Positions 41,085 through 50,059 are shown, counted from the first letter of the stretch. The stretch: DNA of 64,000 bases from an uncultured Clostridia bacterium (GCA_947597925.1 CANQFA010000001.1:248001-312000); one strand, 5' to 3'. Made by a program: numbers and translations. Notes: generated by a model from the sequence alone, not told the origin.

Positions 41085-41725
41085 TGCAGGCCGTCTTTTT
41101 CGATCTCGACGGCACCCTCCTCGACACGGTGCACGATATCCATGCCGCGGTCACGGGGGCACAGGCGGAGCTCGGATACCCTGTCTTTACCCTTGCCGAG
41201 ACCATGGCGGCCATCGGGAACGGCGCGCGGACGCTCATCGAGCGCGCGACGCCGCAGGGCGGGGACACCGAGGCCCTCTTCCGCGCCTATCAAGACCGCT
41301 ACGGCAGGGGACAGGGGGAGCTGACGAGGCCCTTTGCGGGCATTTCGGAGCTTCTCGGGTCGCTCTCTGTGCGGGGCATAAAGCTCGCCGTGGTCTCCAA
41401 TAAGCCCAAGGAGGCGGTGGAAAATGTCATAGGCCGCTTCTTTCCCGCGACTTTTGACTTTCTCGGCGGGGACGACGGGCTCTTTCCCCTGAAGCCCGAC
41501 CCCTCCCTCGTGCGCTATGCGGCCTTTACCCTCCGCGTGCCCATAGGACAGTGCGTGATGGTGGGCGACGGCGAGACGGATGTGGAGACGGCGCGGCGTG
41601 CGGGCATGGCGGAGGTCGCCGTGCTCTGGGGATATCGCTCGCGCGAGGCTCTCGCGAAGGCAGGGGCGACCCGCTTTGCCTCGACGCCCGCGGAGCTCGA
41701 AAAAATCCTCGAAAATCTTTCGTGA
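41084..41725 (+). CDS. HAD-family phosphatase (phosphoglycolate phosphatase-like)
   Basis: 213 aa. Motif I FFDLDGTLLDT contains the nucleophile Asp7 and Asp9. Motif II has VVSNKP, and motif III/IV holds KPDPS and GDGETDVETARRAG. The alpha-helical cap between motifs I and II is that of subfamily IA, such as Gph or PpaX. The substrate cannot be read from sequence. The start overlaps the argS stop; GTG 41081 is the alternative. Confidence 0.88.
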   Translation: MQAVFFDLDGTLLDTVHDIHAAVTGAQAELGYPVFTLAETMAAIGNGARTLIERATPQGGDTEALFRAYQDRYGRGQGELTRPFAGISELLGSLSVRGIKLAVVSNKPKEAVENVIGRFFPATFDFLGGDDGLFPLKPDPSLVRYAAFTLRVPIGQCVMVGDGETDVETARRAGMAEVAVLWGYRSREALAKAGATRFASTPAELEKILENLS

Positions 41726-41730
41726 AAAGA

Positions 41731-41759
41731 TTGATATTTCGCGCCGTCTGTGCTATAAT
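41731..41759 (+). promoter_or_regulatory. Reverse rubrerythrin promoter
   Basis: TTGATA (41731-41736), 17 bp, TATAAT (41754-41759), extended -10 TGC. No PerR box is recognised by eye. Confidence 0.85.
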
Positions 41760-41792
41760 TCTACCAGAAAACCCAAGTAAGGAGATCGTATT

Positions 41793-42317
41793 ATGAAACG
41801 TTGTGCTGTTTGCGGCGAGATCGTCGAAGACGACGTGGAAGTCTGCCCCGTCTGTAAGGCGAAGAAATTCGAACCCATCGAAGAGAAGGCATTTGCCTGT
41901 GAGCACCATGTCGGCGACGGCGTCGTCGAGGACAAGGAAGTGATGGACGGGCTCCGTGCCAACTTCAACGGCGAGTGCTGCGAAGTGGGCATGTATCTCG
42001 CCATGGCGCGCGTCGCCGAGCGCGAGGGCTACCCCGAGATCGCGGAGGCCTATAAGCGCTATGCCTATGAAGAGGCCGAGCATGCCTCCAAGTTTGCCGA
42101 GCTCCTCGGCGAAGTGGTGACCCCCTCCACCAAGAAAAATCTCGAACTGCGCGCCGCCGCCGAGGCGGGCGCCTGCGAGGGCAAGCTCATGCTCGCAAAG
42201 CGTGCGAAGGAGCTCGGCTACGACGCCATTCACGACACCGTGCACGAGATGGCCAAGGACGAGGCGCGCCACGGTGCGGGCTTCAAGGGCCTCCTCAAGA
42301 GATATTTCGGGAAATGA
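41793..42317 (+). CDS. Reverse rubrerythrin (peroxide-reducing)
   Basis: 174 aa. The rubredoxin-like [Fe(Cys)4] domain is at the N-terminus ([18 protein letters not shown], residues 4-21) and the di-iron ferritin-like domain follows, with [25 protein letters not shown] and [10 protein letters not shown] motifs. This reversed order marks revRbr, an NADH-linked peroxidase/oxygen detoxifier in anaerobes. AAGGAG precedes ATG, and a terminator follows at 42377. Confidence 0.95.
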   Translation: MKRCAVCGEIVEDDVEVCPVCKAKKFEPIEEKAFACEHHVGDGVVEDKEVMDGLRANFNGECCEVGMYLAMARVAEREGYPEIAEAYKRYAYEEAEHASKFAELLGEVVTPSTKKNLELRAAAEAGACEGKLMLAKRAKELGYDAIHDTVHEMAKDEARHGAGFKGLLKRYFGK

Positions 42318-42376
42318 GCCTGCGCCGCCCATCGGGGCGATGCTCGCAAAGGAAACACCGAAGAAACACGAAAGGA

Positions 42377-42410
42377 AAAAGAACGGGCCTCGTCGTCCGT
42401 TCTTTTGCTT
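42377..42410 (+). terminator. Terminator of reverse rubrerythrin
   Basis: AAAAGAACGG (42377-42386) pairs with CCGTTCTTTT (42397-42406). The rest of the 332-bp gap (42318-42649) shows a GGGGAGCGG/CCGCCTCCC hairpin near 42473 and the next promoter, and no gene. Confidence 0.8.
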
Positions 42411-42595
42411 GGAGAGAGAAATTCCCGCCTGCCGCAAGCAGACGGGAACTTCTTTGGGAGAATTCGACGGGGGAGCGGCTGGGACCGCCTCCCGACAGAC
42501 AGTATCATACCACCGCGCGGGCGCGATTTCAACCTACTATCCGATTTTCGGGCTCTCCTTTTCGGAGGTGGGAAAGTAGAGCCGAAAATTACGAC

Positions 42596-42643
42596 TCTAC
42601 TCTCTGTAGAACGGTTGACTTTGTGCGCGTTTTGGTATATAAT
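42596..42643 (+). promoter_or_regulatory. Promoter and possible operator of the membrane XRE gene
   Basis: TTGACT (42615-42620), 17 bp, TATAAT (42638-42643). A TCTAC/GTAGA dyad (42596-42610) touches the -35 and may be an operator. ATG 42650 is exactly 6 nt after the -10. Confidence 0.8.
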
Positions 42644-42649
42644 GATGGT

Positions 42650-43264
42650 ATGGAAGAAGAGGCTCTTGCCCGTATCATCGGGAAAAACATCATGCGTCTC
42701 AGAAAGCTCGCGGGCATGACTCAGCTTGAGCTCGCCGAAGAGCTCGGCTATTCGGATAAGTCGGTCTCCAAGTGGGAACAGGGGAACGGCATTCCCGATG
42801 TCCGCACCCTCGTGCAGATCTCCGAGTTTTTCAATGTCCGCCTCGACGACCTCATCGCCGAACCGAGCGAAAAGCCCGTGATCCCCAAGAAGACGGAGCG
42901 CGTGAGGAGATTCATCATCATCGCCCTCTCGGTGGGGCTGTGCTGGCTCGCCGCCGTCATCAGCTTCGCCGTCGGCGGGGTCATCTATCCCGAGATCGGC
43001 TACCTGTGGCTTGCCTTTTTATATGCCGTGCCCGCATCCGCCGTCGTGGTGCTCGTCTTCAGCTGCATCTGGCACCTGCGCGCGACGAGGATCATCAGCA
43101 TCTCCGTGCTCATCTGGACGACGATCGCCTGCATCTACCTCACCGTCATCGCCGCGGTCGAAAATTATCCCACCCTGTGGATGCTCTTTCTCATCGGCAT
43201 CCCGCTGCAGCTTCTGGCGCTCTTCTTCTTTGTCTGGTGGAAGCGCACGGCGGCTCCCCGCTAA
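42650..43264 (+). CDS. XRE-family regulator with four-helix membrane domain, 204 aa
   Basis: The N-terminal XRE helix-turn-helix (about residues 10-65: NIMRLRKLAGMTQLELAEEL, DKSVSKWEQG) is followed by four hydrophobic segments (about 85-110, 113-138, 145-166, 172-197) ending WWKR. It is of the widespread Firmicutes HTH-plus-membrane type. There is no ribosome binding site. The -10 ends 6 nt before ATG, so the mRNA is probably leaderless. Target unknown; the adjacent 365-aa membrane protein is a candidate. Confidence 0.88.
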   Translation: MEEEALARIIGKNIMRLRKLAGMTQLELAEELGYSDKSVSKWEQGNGIPDVRTLVQISEFFNVRLDDLIAEPSEKPVIPKKTERVRRFIIIALSVGLCWLAAVISFAVGGVIYPEIGYLWLAFLYAVPASAVVVLVFSCIWHLRATRIISISVLIWTTIACIYLTVIAAVENYPTLWMLFLIGIPLQLLALFFFVWWKRTAAPR

Positions 43265-43268
43265 GAGG

Positions 43269-43290
43269 ATGCGTCCTTCGGGACGCATTT
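43269..43290 (+). terminator. UUCG-loop hairpin after the XRE gene
   Basis: ATGCGTCC (43269-43276), TTCG loop, GGACGCAT (43281-43288). Few T residues follow, so it may be a processing or stability hairpin rather than a full terminator. Confidence 0.6.
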
Positions 43291-43324
43291 GCTATATCGG
43301 ACCCATTCCGCAAAGGAGGTACCC

Positions 43325-44386
43325 ATGTCTGTAACCGAGATCCCCGTCCCCGAAGAGGAAGCTCTCCGCGCGAAGACGGCAAAAAAGCTCGATCGGCGGA
43401 GCACCGCATTTGCCGTGCTCGGCTTTGCCTTCGCCCTCCTCATCGTCCTCTTCACGGTGGGCGCCTGCGTGTGCGTCATACTGCTCAACTTTGCCTCAGA
43501 GGGGGAGCTCCTCCTCATCCTTCTCGCCTCCTTCGGGGCGGCGGCGCCTCTCTCCGCCCTCGGCGCGATGCTCTTTTCCAAGGCATCGCAAAGGGCCGCC
43601 TCCGTCCTCTCCGACTACGAGGAGCGGTGCGACTCTCCCGAGAGCTTCTTTGTGGGGGAGGGCACGCTCGCGACCTTTCAGAGGGAGGCCCTCCTCTTTC
43701 ACAGTGAGAAAAGGGAGATCTCCGTGCCCTACGCGGACATCGCCTTTCATGCCGTGTGCATGCGCTCCCGTCCCGCGCCCGAGGGAAATTTCCTCGCCGT
43801 CGCCGAACTTCCCGCCCGCTATCTGCAGAAGGACGCGGGGGAGGAGAAGGCCTTCGTCGAATTTGAGATGAAGGACCGCCTGCTCGAGACGCTCGCAAGG
43901 CACGGGCTGGAGATCGAGGGCGAACTTCCCGAGGGGAATGCGGAGAAGAAGCGGTATGAGCCCATGCAAAAATTTTACCGTCCCGACCGCGCGGGGCAGC
44001 GGCGTGCCCTCCTCACCATCGTCCTCTTCAGCCTCATCATCCTCGCCGCCGTGCCCGTGATGATCTTTTGGGAGCTCGCCTTCGGCATCTGCCTCGCCGT
44101 CTTCGGCGCCGTCTTCCTCGTGCGCGCCGCCTTTTCCTATTTCGGCGCCCGTGCACCCCTTGTCGTCTATGCCGAGGGCATCTTCGGACAGAGTACGGAG
44201 GGCGGGAAGATCTTCTTGCGGTGGGAAGATATCGTCACCATGCGCCCCGCGCGGGAGGAGCCCGTGCTCGGCGTGAAGTGCGTGTGCGGCGGCTATACCC
44301 TCACTCTGCCCGACGGGGCGTGGGAGTATCTCCTCAAATTCGCCCCCAAGAAGTGCGGGCAGGAGGAAGGGCCGTGCGAGAACTGA
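43325..44386 (+). CDS. Hypothetical membrane protein, 365 aa
   Basis: Two pairs of membrane helices (about residues 28-55 with 60-82, and 225-245 with 248-268) frame two soluble parts, one of about 140 residues. The C-terminal part (RAPLVVYAEGIFGQST to YTLTLPDGAWEYLLKF) has a PH-like feel (bacterial PH or YcxB type), but this is weak. AAAGGAGG precedes ATG. Overlaps the DUF1653 gene by 13 bp. Confidence 0.8.
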   Translation: MSVTEIPVPEEEALRAKTAKKLDRRSTAFAVLGFAFALLIVLFTVGACVCVILLNFASEGELLLILLASFGAAAPLSALGAMLFSKASQRAASVLSDYEERCDSPESFFVGEGTLATFQREALLFHSEKREISVPYADIAFHAVCMRSRPAPEGNFLAVAELPARYLQKDAGEEKAFVEFEMKDRLLETLARHGLEIEGELPEGNAEKKRYEPMQKFYRPDRAGQRRALLTIVLFSLIILAAVPVMIFWELAFGICLAVFGAVFLVRAAFSYFGARAPLVVYAEGIFGQSTEGGKIFLRWEDIVTMRPAREEPVLGVKCVCGGYTLTLPDGAWEYLLKFAPKKCGQEEGPCEN

Positions 44387-44604
44387 AGATGGGCGGGGTG
44401 TACCGCCATTTCAAGGGCGGCATGTACCGCGTCGAGGGAACGGCGCGCGATGCGGGGACGGGGGAGACCGTCGTCCTCTACCGCGCCCTCTACGGCGAGG
44501 GCGGCCTGTGGGTGCGCCCGATGGAGGAATTTCTCTCCGAAGTCGACCGAGAGAAATATCCCGAGGCGGCTCAGCACTTTCGCTTCGAGCTCATCGAGAG
44601 CTGA
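44374..44604 (+). CDS. DUF1653 protein, 76 aa
   Basis: A small DUF1653 protein: GGVYRHFKGGMYRVEGTARD and VVLYRALYGEGGLWVRPMEEF are the family core. The function is unknown. I favour GTG 44374 (giving VRELKMGG), 4 nt after GGAGGAAGG, over ATG 44389, which has no ribosome binding site. It overlaps the upstream gene. Confidence 0.85.
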   Translation: MRELKMGGVYRHFKGGMYRVEGTARDAGTGETVVLYRALYGEGGLWVRPMEEFLSEVDREKYPEAAQHFRFELIES

Positions 44605-44677
44605 AGAAAAACTTTGACGGAAGATGCGGAGGGAGACCTCGGCATTGCATAAAAGCCCATACCCATGCCCGAAGGCG

Positions 44678-44701
44678 GCCTCTCGAAAGAGGCGAAGGAG
44701 G
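44678..44701 (+). promoter_or_regulatory. Hairpin abutting the mcsA ribosome binding site
   Basis: GCCTCT, CGAA loop, AGAGGC (44678-44693), then GAAGGAGG and ATG 44706. No vegetative promoter or full CtsR box is seen here. Confidence 0.5.
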
Positions 44702-44705
44702 CGAC

Positions 44706-45197
44706 ATGCGCTGCAGTGTGTGCGGCAGTGACCGCGCAAAAATTTTCACGAGACAGGCGGAGGGAAAAGAGCTTCGGCTTACCCTCTGCCCCGATTGCTA
44801 TGCGCGGCTCTATCCCACAGAGGAGAGCGACGATTTTCTGACCTCCTTCGTGGGGCATACCGAGAGGAAGACGCGCAAGGAGTGCCCCTCGTGCGGGACG
44901 ACGCTCGACGACTTTTCGCGCACGGGACTGCTCGGCTGCGCCCATTGCTACGAGACCTTCCGCGAGGAGCTCATGCCCACCGTGCGCTATCTGCAGGGCA
45001 AGACCGTCCATGTGGGCAAGACCCCGGGCGGCGCGGCGGAGGCCGACTACGATGCCCTCTCTGCCCTCGTCCGCGAGCAGGAATACTTGCGCGACGCCAT
45101 CCGCGAGGCGGAAAAAGAGGGGGAGAGCGGGCGGGCCGCAGAGCTCCGTGCCGCCCTCGACGCGGTCAATCGTAAACTCTATAAGGGGGAGGAATGA
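44706..45197 (+). CDS. mcsA: McsA-like zinc protein, activator of McsB
   Basis: 163 aa with zinc-binding pairs CSVCGSD, CPDCYARLY, CPSCGTTLDDF and GCAHCYETF, and a C-terminal UVR motif (YLRDAIREAEKEGESGRAAELRAALD). McsA stimulates the protein-arginine kinase McsB in the heat-stress network. The start overlaps nothing; the stop overlaps the mcsB start (ATGA). The ctsR gene that normally leads this operon is absent here. Confidence 0.93.
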   Translation: MRCSVCGSDRAKIFTRQAEGKELRLTLCPDCYARLYPTEESDDFLTSFVGHTERKTRKECPSCGTTLDDFSRTGLLGCAHCYETFREELMPTVRYLQGKTVHVGKTPGGAAEADYDALSALVREQEYLRDAIREAEKEGESGRAAELRAALDAVNRKLYKGEE

Positions 45198-46246
45198 TGG
45201 GCACTTTCCGTGCGGAATACGAATCGGTCGCCGTCTCGTCGCGCATCCGTCTTGCGCGCAATCTCCGCGGCTATCCCTTCCCGGGAAGGCTCGTGCGGGA
45301 TGCCCACGCCGTGGAGCAGGCGAGTGAGATCATCCGCAATATCGCGGGCGAACTCACCAGCATGGAGGAATTTACCCTCTACGAGATGGACTCCGTATCC
45401 CCCGAGACGGCGGGATATCTCACCGAACATCACCTCATCTCACGCGACCTCATGCGCATGCGCACCGTCTCTGCCGCCCTCATCTCGAAGGACGAGAGCA
45501 TCTCGGTCATGATCAACGAAGAGGACCACGTGCGGGAGCAATATTTCATGCGCGGATTCGACCTGCGGCGCGCCTATGAGCGCATCTCGGGCATCGATGA
45601 GATCATCTCGGACTCCGTGCCCTTTGCCTATGACCCCGTGCTCGGCTATCTCACCGCATGCCCCACCAACCTCGGCACGGGGCTGAGGGCCTCGGTCATG
45701 CTCTTTCTGCCCGCCGTCGCGCGGAGGGGGCTTCTGCGCCGCATCATGCCCACCCTCAACCGCCTCGGCCTCACCGTGCGCGGCGTCTACGGAGAGGGGA
45801 GCGATGCGCAGGGCGACCTCTTTCAGGTCTCCAACGAGGTGACCCTCGGCGTCACGGAAGAGGAGATCCTCTTCGGCGTGGAGCAGGCGGTCGGCGTGCT
45901 CGTGAAGGCCGAACTTCTGGAGAGGAGCCGCATGATGGCGGAGGAGGGGCTCGCGCTGAAGGACCGCATCTTCCGCTCCCTCGGCGTGCTCTCGAGCTGC
46001 GTCCTGCTCGATGACAAGGAATTCGCGCGGCGCATCTCCGACCTGAAACTCGGCGTGGCGCTCGGATTTTTCGGCGAAGAGGAGGAGGGCGAGGACCGCA
46101 TGCGGGAGCTCGAGGAGCTCTATGTGCGCCTGTGCCCCGGCGGGATCCGCCGCATGCGGGGCAAGGATGCCGAGGGCGACGAAGATGCCTTCCGCGCGGA
46201 ATATGTGACCCGTGCGATCGGCGGACTGCATCTCGTCCGTTCCTGA
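45194..46246 (+). CDS. mcsB: Protein arginine kinase McsB
   Basis: A 350-aa member of the guanido kinase fold that phosphorylates arginines, tagging proteins for ClpCP. Motifs include SSRIRLARNLRGYPFP at the start (about residues 15-30), the ATP-binding CPTNLGTGLRASVML near 155-169, and RGVYGEGSDAQGDLFQVSN. GGGGAGGA precedes ATG ATG. It is second in mcsA-mcsB-clpC. Confidence 0.96.
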   Translation: MMGTFRAEYESVAVSSRIRLARNLRGYPFPGRLVRDAHAVEQASEIIRNIAGELTSMEEFTLYEMDSVSPETAGYLTEHHLISRDLMRMRTVSAALISKDESISVMINEEDHVREQYFMRGFDLRRAYERISGIDEIISDSVPFAYDPVLGYLTACPTNLGTGLRASVMLFLPAVARRGLLRRIMPTLNRLGLTVRGVYGEGSDAQGDLFQVSNEVTLGVTEEEILFGVEQAVGVLVKAELLERSRMMAEEGLALKDRIFRSLGVLSSCVLLDDKEFARRISDLKLGVALGFFGEEEEGEDRMRELEELYVRLCPGGIRRMRGKDAEGDEDAFRAEYVTRAIGGLHLVRS

Positions 46247-46289
46247 AATATCATTTTTTCCGACCCCATATCGATAAACCGGAGGGCAT

Positions 46290-48770
46290 ATGGACACTTC
46301 GAGGTTTTCCGAACACCTCATGCAGGTAAAACTCCTCGCGGAGGAGGCTGCAAAACAGTTTAATACCCAATATGTCGGGAGCGAGCATCTCGTGCTCGGC
46401 ATGCTCTGTGTCGACGACAGCACCGCGGGGCGCATCCTCGTCGAGGCGGGCGTCACGCTCGCGCGCTACCAGGAGGTCTTCCGCCGCGCCGTGCGGCCAA
46501 ATACCCCCGCACATGGCTATACGCCGCGCACGAAAAAGCTCTTTGAGCGCGCCATAGAACTCGCTCTCGGCGCGGGGACAGATGCCATCGTGGGGACGGA
46601 GCACCTGCTCCTTGCCATCACCATGCTCGACGACTGCCTCGCGGTCGCCCTCCTGAGGAGCCTCGGCACCAATATCGACGCCCTCGCCGACCGTGCCTCC
46701 GAATTTATCGAGGAAGAGGAGGACGAGGAGGATGCTCCGCCGCCTCCTCCGAGCTCTCGGTCCCTCTTCGGAGGATTTCTGAAGCAGCATAAGGAGGCCG
46801 AAGAGAGTGAACCTCCCTATACCCAATACGGCACCGACCTCACCAAGAAGGCGCGCGAGGGCAAGCTCGACCCCGTGATCGGGCGGAGGAAGGAGATCGA
46901 GACGGTCATCCAGATCCTCTCGCGCAGGACGAAAAATAATCCCGTGCTCATAGGGGAGCCGGGCGTGGGAAAGAGCGCGGTCGTCGAGGGGCTCGCCCTC
47001 GCCATCGTCTCGGGGGAGGTCCCCGAACTGCTGCGCGGCAAGACGGTCTTTTCGCTCAACATCACGGGCCTTCTCGCGGGCGCGCGGTACCGCGGCGACT
47101 TCGAGGAGCGCCTGAAGTCGGTGACCGATGCCATCATCAAGGACCGCAATATCATCCTCTTTATCGACGAGATCCACATGATCGTGGGTGCGGGGTCCTC
47201 CTCGGACAACAACATGGACGCCGCCAATATCTTAAAGCCCATGCTCGCGCGGGGCGAACTGCAGACGGTTGGCGCGACCACGACGGAGGAATACCGCCGC
47301 TTCATCGAAAAGGATGCCGCCCTCGCCCGTCGCTTCACGCCCGTCGTGGTGGAGCAGCCCAATGTGGAGGACGCCATCGTCATCCTCCGCGGCCTCAAAG
47401 ACAAGTACGAGGCCCATCACAATGTCGTCATCACCGATGCCGCCATCGAGGCGGCGGTGCGCCTCTCCGACCGCTATGTGACGGACAGATTTCTCCCCGA
47501 CAAGGCCATAGACCTCATCGACGAGGCGGCCTCGCGGACCAGACTGGACTCCTTCAACGGCCCCGCCGAGCTCCATGAACTGGAGGATAGGATCGCGCGG
47601 CTCACCCTCGACCGCGACAAGGCGGCGAGAAGAAAGGACTTCGACCGCGCGAGCGCCCTGAACGGCGAGCTCAAGGGGCTCACGGAGAAGCGGGACCGCA
47701 TGCGCACCGAATGGGAGAGAAAGCGCAATACCACCCACCTCTCCATCGGAAGAGAGGAGATCGCGCAGATCATCAGCGACTGGACGGGGGTGCCCGTGTC
47801 GCGCCTCACCGAGGAGGAGTCCAAGCGGCTCATGTCCCTCGAGGAGGAGCTCCACAGGCGTATCGTGGGGCAGGATGACGCCGTGACGGCCGTCGCAAAG
47901 GCCATCCGCCGCTCCCGCGCGGGATTGGGCGATCCCAACAGGCCCATCGGCTCCTTCATCTTCGTCGGCCCCACGGGCGTGGGCAAGACCGATCTCACGA
48001 AGGCGCTCGCCGAGAACCTCTTCGGCGATGAGCGGATGATGATCCGCCTCGACATGTCCGAATTTATGGAGAAGGGCTCGGTCACCAAGATCATCGGCGC
48101 GCCCCCGGGATATGTCGGCTACGACGACACGCAGGGGTGCCTCACCGAGCAGGTCAAGCGCAAGCCCTACTCCGTCGTCCTCTTCGACGAGATCGAGAAG
48201 GCGCATGCGGATATCTTCAATATCCTCCTGCAGATCCTCGACGACGGGCGGCTCACCGATGCGCGCGGCCGTACCGTCTCCTTCCGCAATACCGTCATCA
48301 TCCTCACCTCCAATGTGGGCGCACACCGCGTGCAGGAGGTCTCTTCGCTCGGTTTCGGCACGGCGGAGGGGGAGGATGCCTACGAGGAGATGAAGGAGCA
48401 GATCGAGGACGCCCTCAAGAAGCAGTTCAAGCCCGAATTTTTGAACCGCCTCGACGAGATCGTCATCTTCCATAAGCTCTCCCGCGAAGACGCCGCCCGC
48501 ATCACCGACAAGATGCTCGAGGCCCTCGCGAAGCGCATCGAGCAAAACGGCTACCGACTTACCGTGACGCAAGCGGCGCGGGAAAAGCTCACCGCGGAGG
48601 GATACAGTGAGGAGATGGGCGCCCGCCCCTTGAAGCGCACCATCCGCCGCCTCATAGAGGACCGCCTCTCGGAGGAGATCCTGCTCGGCAACTTCACGCC
48701 GGGGGAGGGGATCACGGTGGATGTCGCAGGCGGGAAGTTCGTCTTCCGCACGGACAGGAGAGACCTATGA
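46290..48770 (+). CDS. clpC: ATP-dependent Clp protease ATP-binding subunit ClpC
   Basis: An 826-aa Hsp100. It has Clp_N repeats (about 1-145), AAA1 with GEPGVGKSAVVEG, a short middle coiled coil with a UVR-like stretch (LDRDKAARRKDFDRASAL), AAA2 with GPTGVGKTDLTKAL, and a C-terminal D2-small domain. It delivers arginine-phosphorylated and adaptor-bound substrates to ClpP. Third gene of the operon. Its stop overlaps the start of a decayed ABC gene (ATGA). Confidence 0.97.
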   Translation: MDTSRFSEHLMQVKLLAEEAAKQFNTQYVGSEHLVLGMLCVDDSTAGRILVEAGVTLARYQEVFRRAVRPNTPAHGYTPRTKKLFERAIELALGAGTDAIVGTEHLLLAITMLDDCLAVALLRSLGTNIDALADRASEFIEEEEDEEDAPPPPPSSRSLFGGFLKQHKEAEESEPPYTQYGTDLTKKAREGKLDPVIGRRKEIETVIQILSRRTKNNPVLIGEPGVGKSAVVEGLALAIVSGEVPELLRGKTVFSLNITGLLAGARYRGDFEERLKSVTDAIIKDRNIILFIDEIHMIVGAGSSSDNNMDAANILKPMLARGELQTVGATTTEEYRRFIEKDAALARRFTPVVVEQPNVEDAIVILRGLKDKYEAHHNVVITDAAIEAAVRLSDRYVTDRFLPDKAIDLIDEAASRTRLDSFNGPAELHELEDRIARLTLDRDKAARRKDFDRASALNGELKGLTEKRDRMRTEWERKRNTTHLSIGREEIAQIISDWTGVPVSRLTEEESKRLMSLEEELHRRIVGQDDAVTAVAKAIRRSRAGLGDPNRPIGSFIFVGPTGVGKTDLTKALAENLFGDERMMIRLDMSEFMEKGSVTKIIGAPPGYVGYDDTQGCLTEQVKRKPYSVVLFDEIEKAHADIFNILLQILDDGRLTDARGRTVSFRNTVIILTSNVGAHRVQEVSSLGFGTAEGEDAYEEMKEQIEDALKKQFKPEFLNRLDEIVIFHKLSREDAARITDKMLEALAKRIEQNGYRLTVTQAAREKLTAEGYSEEMGARPLKRTIRRLIEDRLSEEILLGNFTPGEGITVDVAGGKFVFRTDRRDL

Positions 48771-48999
48771 TCGAAGTCAAGGGTCTTACGAAGATCTATA
48801 AGAGCAGGAAGGGCGGCAAATGTGTCGCGACCATATCGGCTTTATGCTGCCCGACAGGGGATCTCTCTTCGTCGCGGGAAAGAGCGGCAGCGGCAAGACG
48901 ACGCTCCTTGCCCTCCTCATCCTCGCGGTGTCCTTCCTCGTGCCCATGCTGCGGCTCAGGCGCATCGGACCCACCAATGTCATCAAGGCGAAAGTATAA
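48767..48999 (+). pseudogene. Remnant of an ABC ATPase fused to the tail of an FtsX-type permease
   Basis: The first codons read MIEVKGLTKIYKSRKGGKCVA, a normal LolD/MacB-type ABC start. The frame then shifts. In another frame HIGFMLPDRGSLFVAGKSGS and GKTTLLALL (Walker A) follow, running straight into LILAVSFLVPMLRLRRIGPT, the usual last helix and tail of an FtsX-family permease, then stop at 48997. So a large internal deletion plus a frameshift destroyed a combined ATPase-permease gene. It was translationally coupled to clpC. Confidence 0.85.
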
Positions 49000-49002
49000 A
49001 AA

Positions 49003-49036
49003 TAAAAATACGGGAGGATACGTCCTCCCGTATTTC
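49003..49036. terminator. Bidirectional terminator
   Basis: ATACGGGAGGA (49008-49018), TACG loop, TCCTCCCGTAT (49023-49033), with A/T runs on both sides. It ends the clpC operon and the convergent SGNH gene. Confidence 0.9.
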
Positions 49037-49052
49037 ATGATGATAGGGTTTT

Positions 49053-49973
49053 TCAGAGGAGACCGCGCTCGTTGAGGTCCATGATCATGCAGTGCTCGAT
49101 ATAGGGCGTCCACCAGTTGCGGTATCCCGCGCGCTTGGGGTGGATGGCGTCCTGACGGCACCACGCGTAGTACTCGTCGGAGACGGCGCTGTTGAACGCC
49201 TCGTCGCCGTAGAGGTCGATGACGGAGACGGCGAAGCCCTCCTCCGTCCACTTGGCGGCGATCTCCTTTACCTCCTCCACGAGTTTGCCGTATTCCGAGC
49301 CCTTGGGGTTGCCGTTGGTGCGGTTCCCCGCACTTGCATCTCCCGTGTCTCCGAAATAGGCACCCGAATAGAAGTAGACGGGGCAGTCCCACGTGTCGAT
49401 GACATAGCGGATGATGTACTCCACGCCGCCGAGCGTCGTCGAGAGGATGCACTCATCGGTCTCGAAGGGGATGGTCTTCAGCATGGTGCCGCGCTTGGAG
49501 AGGCGGTTGTTCATGGCGTCATTCGTGGAGATCTGGCAGACGAAGGCGTCTACTTTTTCCGTCTTGTCGAAGACCGTGCTGTTCGTGAGGCGGGACGTGT
49601 AGGACTTTGCGCCCGTATTTTCCGTGGCATTGTCACAGAAGATGGTCGTGCCCGACACGGCGTCCTTCTTGCTCTCACAGCCCGTGAGCGCCGCCATGAA
49701 GTCGGCCATGCTCTCGCCCTGCGAATTAGCCCCGTAGGTCACCGACGAGCCGAGCCAATAGATGCGCTTGCCCTTGAGCGGGCTCTCGCGCTCCTCGGTC
49801 TGCGCAATGGAGAAGGAGGCGTCGTTTGCGTCCTTCGCCATGTCGGCCTCTTCGTCGATGGTGTACAGGATCTCGTGGGTAAAGGGTTCCTCCGCGGGGA
49901 TGGTACATGCACAGAGCAGACAGCCCGCGAGCATCGCCGCACAGACGGCGGTAAATCTTTTTGTATGTTTCAT
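49053..49973 (-). CDS. SGNH/GDSL-type hydrolase lipoprotein, 306 aa
   Basis: A type II signal peptide MKHTKRFTAVCAAMLAGC, with a lipobox LAGC (Cys18) or the slightly later Cys23. An SGNH hydrolase fold follows: block I GSSVTYGAN with the nucleophile Ser, and block V DAIHPKRAGY with the Asp/His pair. Probably a surface esterase or carbohydrate deacetylase. The -10 (TAGAAT) ends 7 nt before ATG, so the leader is close to zero length. Confidence 0.88.
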   Translation of the reverse strand: MKHTKRFTAVCAAMLAGCLLCACTIPAEEPFTHEILYTIDEEADMAKDANDASFSIAQTEERESPLKGKRIYWLGSSVTYGANSQGESMADFMAALTGCESKKDAVSGTTIFCDNATENTGAKSYTSRLTNSTVFDKTEKVDAFVCQISTNDAMNNRLSKRGTMLKTIPFETDECILSTTLGGVEYIIRYVIDTWDCPVYFYSGAYFGDTGDASAGNRTNGNPKGSEYGKLVEEVKEIAAKWTEEGFAVSVIDLYGDEAFNSAVSDEYYAWCRQDAIHPKRAGYRNWWTPYIEHCMIMDLNERGLL

Positions 49974-49980
49974 AGCACCT

Positions 49981-50009
49981 ATTCTACCTAAATCTTTTGA
50001 TTTTGTAAA
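49981..50009 (-). promoter_or_regulatory. Promoter of the SGNH lipoprotein gene
   Basis: Minus strand: TTTACA (50009-50004), 17 bp, TAGAAT (49986-49981); ATG begins 7 nt later. Confidence 0.78.
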
Positions 50010-50059
50010 GATACGTCTTATGAGAAGCGGGATATTTTTATACGCTTTCCGAAAAGAGG

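Noticed and set aside
42318..42649. Gap after reverse rubrerythrin as a possible small RNA gene
   Set aside because: Only a terminator, one GC hairpin and the next promoter are visible; no dedicated promoter for an RNA was found.
44606..44620. CtsR operator upstream of mcsA
   Set aside because: Only a single TTTGAC half-site is present; the tandem heptad needed for CtsR is missing.
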